Shown: one piece after another, positions 23,612 to 30,285 of the stretch | Layout of the letters: each line of letters begins with the position of its first letter | How positions within the stretch are numbered: the first letter of the stretch is position 1 | DNA from: a virus | IMG/VR virus record: IMGVR_UViG_3300042922_001480 | Span: 1 to 40,873 of that record | DNA: 40,873 nt | Strand: one strand, 5' to 3' | Position numbers and translations under genes: made by a program | Notes under the pieces: generated by a model | What the model was told of the DNA's origin: nothing | Seen by the model: the letters and a program-made list of their open reading frames with translations, nothing else | Database searches by the model: none

Positions 23612-24286
23612 TTAGCGGGGAAGGAAGGCCGAGACGGCGGCGCGCAGCTCGCCGATGGCCGGGTTATTCGCCTTGCCCTCGGACTCGCTCCGAATGGCCT
23701 TCGCATAGCCGACAGAGGCGATCTGTACGGCCATGGCCTTCGGGATCCCTGCCTCGCGCAGGAGATCCTCGAATTCTTTCACCGGCATGGGATCGCCATC
23801 GCGCAGCCGGCGGGCGAACTCCTCCATGCGTTCGGACTTGACGGTCGCCTTCGGATTGGCCGGGAAGCTGACGATCGACACCTCGAGGAGGTCGACTTCC
23901 ATCAGCTTGCGGGGGCCGCTGCCCTCGGCGGGCTGGGTGTCCACCTCGCGATAGCCGATCGACAGGCCGCGGATGGCACCGGCCTTCAAGAGGATCTTGG
24001 CCTCGTCCGCCTTCTGCACGCCGGCGAGAAGGTGGCCCTTGCCCCATAGCCCCTTGCGATCCTCGGCGAGATCCTCCCAGACGCCGATCGGCGTCCACGG
24101 ATCGTGCTGCCAAAGCATCAGCGGCATGGTGCCGGCGCGCTTGTGCTTCGCCAGGCTGTTGGTGAAAGCGCCGGCCTCGACGCTCTCATTGTAGCTGTCG
24201 CGGACACCGAACACCGAGCCGTAGCCCTCAAAGGTGCCGTCTTCCGACAGGTCTTTGACCTGCAGGGCGAATGCCTTGGTCTTCAT
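23612..24286 (-). CDS. prohead maturation protease, HK97 family S78
   Basis: The 224-residue protease shows the family blocks GYGSVFGVRDSYNESVEAGA, LWQHDPWTPIG with His61, IRGLSIGY with Ser109 and MEVDLLEVSIVSFPANP with Glu135, the likely catalytic triad. It cuts the capsid delta domain during maturation and then itself leaves the head. It lies between portal and capsid genes in the standard order, 11 bases before the capsid ATG. Confidence 0.93.
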   Translation of the reverse strand: MKTKAFALQVKDLSEDGTFEGYGSVFGVRDSYNESVEAGAFTNSLAKHKRAGTMPLMLWQHDPWTPIGVWEDLAEDRKGLWGKGHLLAGVQKADEAKILLKAGAIRGLSIGYREVDTQPAEGSGPRKLMEVDLLEVSIVSFPANPKATVKSERMEEFARRLRDGDPMPVKEFEDLLREAGIPKAMAVQIASVGYAKAIRSESEGKANNPAIGELRAAVSAFLPR

Positions 24287-24291
24287 GGGTG

Positions 24292-25530
24292 TCAGTCCTC
24301 GTCGTCGAGCGGCGGCCCGCCATTGTGTCCGAGCGGCACGTTCTGTGACTGCACGGTGAGAACATCGCCGCCGGGGAGCGGCGGCAGGTTTTCCAGCCGG
24401 CGCACCTCGTTGCGCGTCATGATCCCGTTCTGCACCATCACGGTGTAGAAGGCGGCGCGAGCGGCGCTGTCGGTGCGGAGCAGGCCTTCGACCTTGAATT
24501 CCGGTTTCAGCGTCGCGCGCAGCGTCGCCGGGATGAGCGAGCGCTGCACCGCCTGCTCGATGCGGGAGAGGTATGGGCGTAGCGAGAAGGTAAGGAAGCC
24601 GATCAGCTGCTGCTCAAGGCCCGAACCCCAGCTGGTCGAATTCTGCGTATGGCCGACCATGAAGGGCGGCACACGGAACCAGCGACAAATCTCCTCGACA
24701 TGGAACTGCCTGGTTTCAAGAAACTGGCTGTCCTCCGGCGTCATGGTAACGGGCTGGAACGTAACACCGGCCTCAAGCACCATGACGCCACCAGCGTTTG
24801 AGCTGCCGACATAAGGCTCGACAATGTTCTCGCGGAGCTGCTTCCGCTGCTCGGGTTTCAATACCTCGTTGACTGTAAGGAAGCCGGTCGGCCGGATGCC
24901 GTTCGCGAACATCGATCCGGCCATCTCGTCGGCCGCGAGCGCCGTGCCCATGGACTGCCGGGCGAAGGCGATCGGCGAGAGGCCGACATCGCCAGCGCCG
25001 CCGAAGCCGCGCACGTGGAAGATCTCGTCCTCGCCATAGGTTCGGAAGCCCTTCGGGTCCGAGTAGCGATAGACGCGCGCGCCGCGCTCGTTGCGCGAAA
25101 CCTGCATGAGATCAGTAGACAGCGGCGTCAAAGCGACGAGACGATTGCCGATCATCTCTTTCTTTGAATAAGAGTTGCCTCCCAAGCACAAGGAAAGAAC
25201 CACACCTTCCCAAAACTCGACGGCAGTGTAGTCGGCACTGGGTGAGTCATGGATCAAAGCATAGAGCGGGTCATCGGCAGCGATCGTGCGGCTACCGTCC
25301 GCCGCCGTGCGATAAAGCATGAACGGAAGGGTCGCCACAGTCTCTGACAGCAATCGCATGCACGCCCAAGCAGCAGCGATCCGCATCGAGCCTTCTGGTG
25401 TGACGGCCTTTCCGGAAGCCGTCATGGCCGGGAAGGCAACTCGCCAAGATTCAGCGTCTCGCAATCCGAACCCGGCCCGGATCACCTGCTTCAGACGCGA
25501 AGCAAGGGTGAGCTTCGTGCTTCGCATCAT
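24292..25530 (-). CDS. portal protein, HK97 family
   Basis: The 412-residue portal forms the DNA entry ring of the capsid. Family blocks: VTPEGSMRIAAAWACMRLLS, SADYTAVEFWEGVVLSLCLG, DEIFHVRGFGGAGDVGLSPI, FRVPPFMVGHTQNSTSWGSG and GLEQQLIGFLTFSLRPYLSR, ending in the NEVRRLENLPPLPGGD tail. ATG 25530 overlaps the terminase stop (ATGA). Length is normal for the family. Confidence 0.95.
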   Translation of the reverse strand: MMRSTKLTLASRLKQVIRAGFGLRDAESWRVAFPAMTASGKAVTPEGSMRIAAAWACMRLLSETVATLPFMLYRTAADGSRTIAADDPLYALIHDSPSADYTAVEFWEGVVLSLCLGGNSYSKKEMIGNRLVALTPLSTDLMQVSRNERGARVYRYSDPKGFRTYGEDEIFHVRGFGGAGDVGLSPIAFARQSMGTALAADEMAGSMFANGIRPTGFLTVNEVLKPEQRKQLRENIVEPYVGSSNAGGVMVLEAGVTFQPVTMTPEDSQFLETRQFHVEEICRWFRVPPFMVGHTQNSTSWGSGLEQQLIGFLTFSLRPYLSRIEQAVQRSLIPATLRATLKPEFKVEGLLRTDSAARAAFYTVMVQNGIMTRNEVRRLENLPPLPGGDVLTVQSQNVPLGHNGGPPLDDED

Positions 25531-27245
25531 GAGTGCACCGGGTTCGCGAGGAAGTCATCGATACGGCTCTTGGCAACCGGGTTGCGGCTCATCATTTCGA
25601 CAGCGTTGAAGCTCGCCATCAGCGGGTCGATCTTCGAGCTGCCGGTCCGCTTCTCGATGTAGACATTGCTGCCGCGTTGCTCACATCGGGCATTCTCGAC
25701 GCACCAGCGCAGCAGTGCCGAGCCGCCGTGCTTCATCGTACCGTCGGCGAGCTTTCGCTCTGTGCCGAATATCGCCGAGGAAAGCCGGTAACCCTGCGTC
25801 ACCGCCGCCACCATCGGCTCGCCGATGCCGTAGGAGGCGAGCTCCTCGAGGAGCGCGGGAACGCCGGCCGGGTCCAGGCCGATCGCGTTCGCATCCGGCA
25901 AGAGCCCTTCCTGCCAGAGATCAACGATGATCTGCGCGGCCTCCTCGGCGTCTTGCGTGACGCGCTCGCATATGACCAGCGTGCGCTCCGCCTCGAAATC
26001 GGCGAGCTTGCTGACGATCTCCTTATGCCGCTCCAGCACCTTCTTCTGCGCCCAGGCTTTTGCCCACAGCATCCAGTGCCGGGTGACCTTGTGCCGCCCG
26101 ATGACGGCGAGGCCCCACAGATCGTCGAGGCCGCCGACATCGCCGCCGACCACGCAGACGTCGGCATTCGCCTTGATGTAGTCGAGCGTGACGCGCCGGT
26201 CGGTCGCCTCGGTCCAGAAGTCGGCGCCGATCCAGCGATCATCGTGCATCGCCATGCCGATCTCGATATTGAGATGCTGGCTGGCCCAGCGGCGCGCCGC
26301 CTCCTCGCCCTTCTTCCACTCGGTCTGCCACTCGCCATTGAGGCGGTCGACGCTCAGCGAGCGGCCGAGGTTAGGCAGCACCAAACTCCAGTTCTTCGTG
26401 TCTTTCCACGGCAGCGTCGGATCGAGCTGCATCGCCTCTGGGAATTCGTAGAGCACCGGCAGCATCCTGACGCCCTCGGTGATCTTACCGTCGCGCACCG
26501 CGCGGGCGTACTGCAGCTCCTCCTTGAAGATGCCGAACGGCGGCACCTCAGACTGCGTGGTGATGATGATCAGCAGGCTTTCCGGATTGGTGATCATGCC
26601 GCCGCGGATCTGGCCGAGCACGCGCCTGGCGGAGGGCGATTCCGCCATGACGTGCAGCTCATCAAGGATCGCGAAGGCCGGGATCGAGCCGGTGACCACC
26701 TTCGGATCGAAGCTCTTGATCTTGAGCCGGGCATTCATGCGAACACCCGTGCGCTCGTCGACATGTAGATCGACGATCGTCTTCTTGTGGTCGATGACCT
26801 TGAACCGCCGCGACAGATAGGCATCCGCCTCGATCATGGCGCATGCCTGCATGAAGCACTTGTCGGCCACCTCCTGCGTCGGCCCAATGATGACGCCGTC
26901 GATGTTCGGCCGGCGGTTCATCATCAGCGCGATGAGGCCGAGCGCCGCCGCGTTCGTCGTCTTGCCGTTCTTCTTCGGCACCAGGTTGAACAACTCGCCA
27001 ACGAAGCGCTCGCCAGACCTCGGATCGATCGATCCGAAGGCCGCGCGCACGATGTCGCGCATCCACTCCCCGGCCGCCTCGCCCATGGTCGGCATGCCGG
27101 GGATGTCCGGAATACGCAGCTTGTTGAACAGGGCCACCGCGCACTCGGCGAGCACCTCGTCGAGCGGCAGCACCGGAATAGGCGTCTGCCCGGCCTTCAG
27201 CTTGTCGAACCAGTCGGGGCAAGCGAACGAAATGCCCTCGGGCAT
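25527..27245 (-). CDS. terminase large subunit
   Basis: The 572-residue packaging motor has a Walker A-like VPKKNGKTT (89-97), Walker B FAILDE (191-196) with catalytic Glu and a coupling block IIITTQSEV. The C-terminal nuclease has the acidic motif VVGGDVGGLDDLWG (Asp369) and ends with RTGSSKIDPLMASFNAVEMM. This is the HK97-type TerL family, usual in phages with cohesive ends. ATG 27245 overlaps the TerS stop (TGATG). Confidence 0.95.
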   Translation of the reverse strand: MPEGISFACPDWFDKLKAGQTPIPVLPLDEVLAECAVALFNKLRIPDIPGMPTMGEAAGEWMRDIVRAAFGSIDPRSGERFVGELFNLVPKKNGKTTNAAALGLIALMMNRRPNIDGVIIGPTQEVADKCFMQACAMIEADAYLSRRFKVIDHKKTIVDLHVDERTGVRMNARLKIKSFDPKVVTGSIPAFAILDELHVMAESPSARRVLGQIRGGMITNPESLLIIITTQSEVPPFGIFKEELQYARAVRDGKITEGVRMLPVLYEFPEAMQLDPTLPWKDTKNWSLVLPNLGRSLSVDRLNGEWQTEWKKGEEAARRWASQHLNIEIGMAMHDDRWIGADFWTEATDRRVTLDYIKANADVCVVGGDVGGLDDLWGLAVIGRHKVTRHWMLWAKAWAQKKVLERHKEIVSKLADFEAERTLVICERVTQDAEEAAQIIVDLWQEGLLPDANAIGLDPAGVPALLEELASYGIGEPMVAAVTQGYRLSSAIFGTERKLADGTMKHGGSALLRWCVENARCEQRGSNVYIEKRTGSSKIDPLMASFNAVEMMSRNPVAKSRIDDFLANPVHS

Positions 27246-27736
27246 CAGTGCCGCCGGCCCATCTTCGCGAAGATGTCCCCGTAGTCATCAGGGATCATCT
27301 GCGCGTCCTGCAGCGCCTGCTCCTTCTTGCCGAGCGCCTTCGGCTTATCCTCGGCCTCCGGCTCGTCGTCCTCCGCGTCGGCATGGTTGCGGGGCGCAGC
27401 CGGCGCGGCGGTTTTGATCATAGCGTAGAGCTGCTTGATCGCCTGGACCTTGCCTTCGCGCACCAGCTTCATGAGCACGTCGAGCATGACGCCCTCGGTA
27501 AGCACCGCGCCGTATTCGAGCTCGCGGGAAAAATACTTCCGGAGCGTCTTCTCATCGACGCCCATGTTCTCGGCGATCCGCCTCTGCGACCAGCCGGCCG
27601 CCGCGCGTATCGCAACAAACTCTTGATTTTCCTTGTCTTTCTTGAAAGACGGCCGGCCGCGGCGATCTCGTATCGGCGCGATCGGCGCGCCGAACAGATC
27701 GACATCGGGGCGGGGTTCGGAATTCTCGTCAGCCAC
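27245..27736 (-). CDS. terminase small subunit-like protein
   Basis: The 163-residue protein has a helix-turn-helix near residues 49-68 (WSQRRIAENMGVDEKTLRKY), a helical oligomerisation region (LDVLMKLVREGKVQAIKQLY) and an acidic tail. It lies directly before TerL and would recognise the packaging site. The start is GTG at 27736 with GGAG 11 bases upstream, a weak site. Adjacent HNH gene and TerL order support the call. Confidence 0.8.
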   Translation of the reverse strand: MADENSEPRPDVDLFGAPIAPIRDRRGRPSFKKDKENQEFVAIRAAAGWSQRRIAENMGVDEKTLRKYFSRELEYGAVLTEGVMLDVLMKLVREGKVQAIKQLYAMIKTAAPAAPRNHADAEDDEPEAEDKPKALGKKEQALQDAQMIPDDYGDIFAKMGRRH

Positions 27737-27821
27737 AGGAAAAAAACTCCGAACGGTAAGGGCGCGGGTCGGGACGAGAAGAGGCTTCCAGACTTTTGCA
27801 CCCCCCTCCCCGTGCTTGGCG

Positions 27822-28181
27822 TCACCGGACGGCCCGGCGCTCCTCGATCTGCTTCAGCCGATCGTGGCAGGGCTTGCAGAGGGTCTGCAGGTTCGCGTCA
27901 TCCCAGAACAGGCGCTCATCGCCTCGGTGCGGCACGATGTGATCGCACACGAGTTGAGAGGTGTTGCCTTCAATGCGACCGCAGCCGCGCATACGGCAGG
28001 TGAACAGATCGCGGGTGAAGATGGCGATGCGCTTCTTCCGCCAGCGCTCGGTGTCGTACCAGGCACGCCACGGTGCGGACGTGCGACGCAACTGTGTGCG
28101 CTGCCGTTCGTCGCTGGTTTGGATTGCAATGCGCGATAGCGCAGGTGAGATGCGAGAGGGCAGCGCCTTGAGGCGTGGCAT
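27822..28181 (-). CDS. HNH endonuclease of the packaging module
   Basis: The 119-residue protein has the HNH signature VCDHIVPHRGDERLFWDDAN then LQTLCKPCHDRLK, with CRMRGC and CKPC cysteine pairs for zinc. HNH proteins next to terminase genes help TerL cut cos-type packaging sites in HK97-like phages. ATG 28181 follows the terminator at 28203-28234. The 85 bases between its end and TerS may hold part of the packaging site. Confidence 0.9.
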   Translation of the reverse strand: MPRLKALPSRISPALSRIAIQTSDERQRTQLRRTSAPWRAWYDTERWRKKRIAIFTRDLFTCRMRGCGRIEGNTSQLVCDHIVPHRGDERLFWDDANLQTLCKPCHDRLKQIEERRAVR

Positions 28182-28202
28182 GGAGGGAACACCTCAGAAT
28201 AG

Positions 28203-28234
28203 AAAAGGCCCGAAGCGTTTCCGCTCGGGCCTTT
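28203..28234 (-). terminator. terminator after the RiPP-like peptide gene, before the late operon
   Basis: A 13-bp stem with one bulged A (28204-28217 with 28222-28234, UUUC-type loop) is followed on the minus strand by UUUUCUAUUCU. It ends the small unit containing 28261-28380 and insulates the HNH-terminase operon. The plus side has only a short U run. Confidence 0.75.
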
Positions 28235-28260
28235 GAGAATGCTCCCGGATGAGGAAGCGG

Positions 28261-28380
28261 TCAGGTGCCGTTCTGGACCGGCCCTGGCTTGCCCTTCTTT
28301 CCGGAGAAGGCCGCGCCTGCCGTCACCGCCGAAAGCGTGCCGGCCTTTGCAAGGACAGGTGCCGTATAGATCTTCCGCAT
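28261..28380 (-). CDS. 39-residue peptide with lasso-RiPP leader motif
   Basis: The peptide begins MRKIYTAPVLAKAGTLSAVT. It fits the lasso leader consensus Y-xx-P-x-L-xxx-G-xxxxx-T exactly (Y5, P8, L10, G14, T20), with A21 and G22 next, where lasso cores start with Gly after Thr at -2. The following 18 residues (GAAFSGKKGKPGPVQNGT) would be the core, but it lacks the Asp or Glu at ring positions 7-9, so no classic lasso ring can form. Ribosome site AGGGGG lies before ATG 28380. No protease or cyclase gene is in the window. It has a candidate promoter and its own terminator. Function unknown; it could be modified by host enzymes or be a divergent leader-like small protein. Confidence 0.7.
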   Translation of the reverse strand: MRKIYTAPVLAKAGTLSAVTAGAAFSGKKGKPGPVQNGT

Positions 28381-28419
28381 ATCGTCCCCCTAAGTAACGC
28401 TCACCATGGGTTGAGCGCC

Positions 28420-28450
28420 ATTAGGATCGCTGAAGACGGCGGCAAGTCAA
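28420..28450 (-). promoter_or_regulatory. candidate promoter of the RiPP-like peptide
   Basis: On the minus strand TTGACT (28445-28450) and CCTAAT (28420-28425) are 19 bases apart, a loose housekeeping-type promoter that would start a transcript about 30 bases before the peptide ATG. Spacing is longer than ideal. Confidence 0.3.
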
Positions 28451-28483
28451 GGAGGGGTGATACCGGACCATGCCGCCCTCCAG

Positions 28484-28521
28484 AAACAACTATGCCCGGC
28501 CGCGTCTCCGCTCCGGGCATA
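28484..28521 (-). terminator. possible terminator after the AT-hook gene
   Basis: A perfect 9-bp stem (28491-28499 with 28513-28521, loop of 13) is followed on the minus strand by GUUGUUUCU, a poor U run. It lies between the stop of the 28572-29228 gene and the peptide gene, and would separate the two units. Confidence 0.45.
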
Positions 28522-28571
28522 CCATCCTCATTATCAATTTAGGTAGTCGTAATCTGATTTGGCAAAAAGCG

Positions 28572-29228
28572 TCAAGGATTGGAATAGACAATCCGGACTT
28601 CTTTTTCATCATGTCCCCATGAAGGCCGCTCAGCACGCACGCCAGACACCCTGACGTCGGGTTCCTCGCCCGGTGCTCGATCCTCCATGCGCCAGAGCCG
28701 GCAGAAGGCCAAAAGCCCCGATCGGAGCAACCGCAAATCATCGTCACGACAAGGCTCGTCTTTGATCACCACCGCTTCCAGAACGGCGAACACGTTGCTG
28801 GCCTCGGGCAAAGCCCGGATCGCCCGCATCGCAGCGCCGTGCGCCTTCAGCACACGAGCGCGCTTCTGCACCTCCGACTCGGGGCACTCCGCTGCGAGAT
28901 GATCGGCCTCCATCGGCTGTTCCATACCGGGCGCCACCATGCCGGCGAGCGCCGAGCTCGTCTGCATGGGCGTGGCGAGCACGACATGGAACTCCCGCAC
29001 CACACCGCGCCAGCGCTCGGCGGCCCAATACTTCGCCTCGGAGATCACACCGCTCAGGAACATGCGGCCGATCTCCGTCGCCGCCCGCTGATCCTTGCGC
29101 AGATCCTCGGCGAGGCCACGCCGGTGCGGCTGCGCGCACACCACATCCCGCACATCTCGCGGCTTTTGGGAAAGCTTCCCCGAAGGGAACCGCTTGCCCT
29201 GCTTCCTCGGCCTTCCGCGCCTTGCCAT
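28572..29228 (-). CDS. hypothetical phage protein with N-terminal AT-hook, 218 aa
   Basis: The protein starts MARRGRPRKQGKRFPSGK, which contains an AT-hook-like RGRP core for minor-groove DNA binding. The remainder is helical (ERWRGVVREFHVVLATPMQT; KAHGAAMRAIRALPEASNVF) with no recognised domain. ATG 29228 has AGGAGG upstream; the earlier ATG at 29261 is poor. It is the last gene of the replication arm before the late operon, the place where lambda-like phages keep the late activator Q, so a regulatory role is possible but unproven. Confidence 0.6.
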   Translation of the reverse strand: MARRGRPRKQGKRFPSGKLSQKPRDVRDVVCAQPHRRGLAEDLRKDQRAATEIGRMFLSGVISEAKYWAAERWRGVVREFHVVLATPMQTSSALAGMVAPGMEQPMEADHLAAECPESEVQKRARVLKAHGAAMRAIRALPEASNVFAVLEAVVIKDEPCRDDDLRLLRSGLLAFCRLWRMEDRAPGEEPDVRVSGVRAERPSWGHDEKEVRIVYSNP

Positions 29229-29238
29229 ACTCGCCTCC

Positions 29239-30285
29239 TCAAATCCCTTGCCGCAACACATCCCGATCCGCTTCCGTCATCCCGCCCGGCGGGCCGGTCT
29301 TGCCGCCGTCGCCCTTGGGCGGATAGCGCTGCGGGAAGGTTCGGCCCTTGTGCTCGCTCTGCACCCAGCCGCCGTCGCTGCCGCGCACCAGCTCGTGCCG
29401 CCCCATGGTGAAGCGATTGGCGAAGCCAGCTTGCCGATAGGCTGCATGCCATGCCGCCCAGGCGTCGGTTCCTTCCTCGACGAACACCCATTGCGAGCGA
29501 TCGGCCGCACCGGACATCGCCCACAGCACGGCCCGCTTGATCGGGTCATCCTCGATCGGTCGCGGAGCCGGCTCAGCCTTGGTGTGGATGGCAGGAAAGT
29601 TCTTCCAGCGCCGTTCGTTCAGGAACGACGCGGGATCGCAGACACGCCGCTTGATGGCTCGGCAATGGGCGAGGTAGCGCGGCAGGCCAGCCAGGGCCTC
29701 GGCCCGCTCGACGGTGGAGAGCCGAGCCCATGCCCGCATCGCCTTGCGCTCGGAATAGGCCGGATCCGGCTGGAATGTCTCGATGAAGACGGCGAACTGC
29801 GTGTCCGGCCTGCTCTCCCCTTCCCCATCCCCATGTTCGGCTTCGCCCGCTCCGTCCCCCTCGGGGGCTATGGGGGGTTCTTCTATTGACGGTTCAATTG
29901 ACGGTTCCTGTGTTGTCACAGTTGACAAGGGGGCCTTGTCACCGCTGACAAGGGGGGCCTCGTCAGATTGACGAGGGGGGGCCTTGTCAATCTGACAAGG
30001 GGGGGTGCCCTTCTGCACCGTGATCAGAAGGCGGATCATGTCGCTCGTGCGCCCGCCATTCGGGCCGACGCGCGGCGTCCGCTCGATCAGCCCGGCCGCC
30101 TCGAGGTCGGCCAGCCGGCGCGAGACGGTTTCCGGGCTCTGCACGCTGCGCTCGGCCAGCATGCGGCGGCTCGGCCAGCAGCAATGCTCCTCGTCGGCAT
30201 AGTCGGCGAGCGCCATCAGCACCAGCTTGGCGCCCGGCGCGAGAGACGTGATCCGCCACGCCCAATAGGATGCATCGACACTCAC
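29239..30285 (-). CDS. phage replication protein, winged-helix N-terminus (O-like)
   Basis: The 348-residue protein has an N-terminal winged helix (WRITSLAPGAKLVLMALADY; RRMLAERSVQSPETVSRRLA; DLEAAGLIERTPRVGPNGG), a low-complexity, acidic and proline-rich linker (about 95-160) and a helical C-terminal part (RKAMRAWARLSTVERAEALA). This is the layout of lambda O-like initiators. The linker region is encoded by short inverted repeats that look like iterons. It starts at GTG 30285, overlapping the methyltransferase stop (GTGA). No helicase or helicase loader is recognised nearby. Confidence 0.7.
   Translation of the reverse strand: MSVDASYWAWRITSLAPGAKLVLMALADYADEEHCCWPSRRMLAERSVQSPETVSRRLADLEAAGLIERTPRVGPNGGRTSDMIRLLITVQKGTPPCQIDKAPPRQSDEAPLVSGDKAPLSTVTTQEPSIEPSIEEPPIAPEGDGAGEAEHGDGEGESRPDTQFAVFIETFQPDPAYSERKAMRAWARLSTVERAEALAGLPRYLAHCRAIKRRVCDPASFLNERRWKNFPAIHTKAEPAPRPIEDDPIKRAVLWAMSGAADRSQWVFVEEGTDAWAAWHAAYRQAGFANRFTMGRHELVRGSDGGWVQSEHKGRTFPQRYPPKGDGGKTGPPGGMTEADRDVLRQGI
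29913..30000. repeat. iteron-like inverted repeats inside the replication gene, candidate origin
   Basis: Eight half-sites of TGACAA/TTGTCA type (two of them TGACGA/CGTCAG) occur in 88 bases at 29913, 29922, 29936, 29946, 29961, 29969, 29985 and 29993. Pairs form TGACAAGG-G-rich-CCTTGTCA palindromes with a unit of 23-24 bases. In protein they give an 8-residue repeat (DKAPP, DEAPL, DKAPL). A similar set sits in lambda O at the phage origin. Confidence 0.6.

Noticed and set aside
15808-28181. Gene transfer agent
   Set aside because: An immunity module, lysis cassette, HNH/TerS packaging module and methyltransferase accompany the structural genes, and the gene order is that of a temperate siphophage.
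28261-28380. Complete lasso peptide biosynthesis cluster
   Set aside because: The core lacks the ring-forming acid and no protease, RRE or cyclase gene is present; only the leader-like peptide is supported.
29913-30000. CRISPR-like repeat array
   Set aside because: The units are 23-24 bases without spacers and code in frame for an 8-residue repeat inside a gene.
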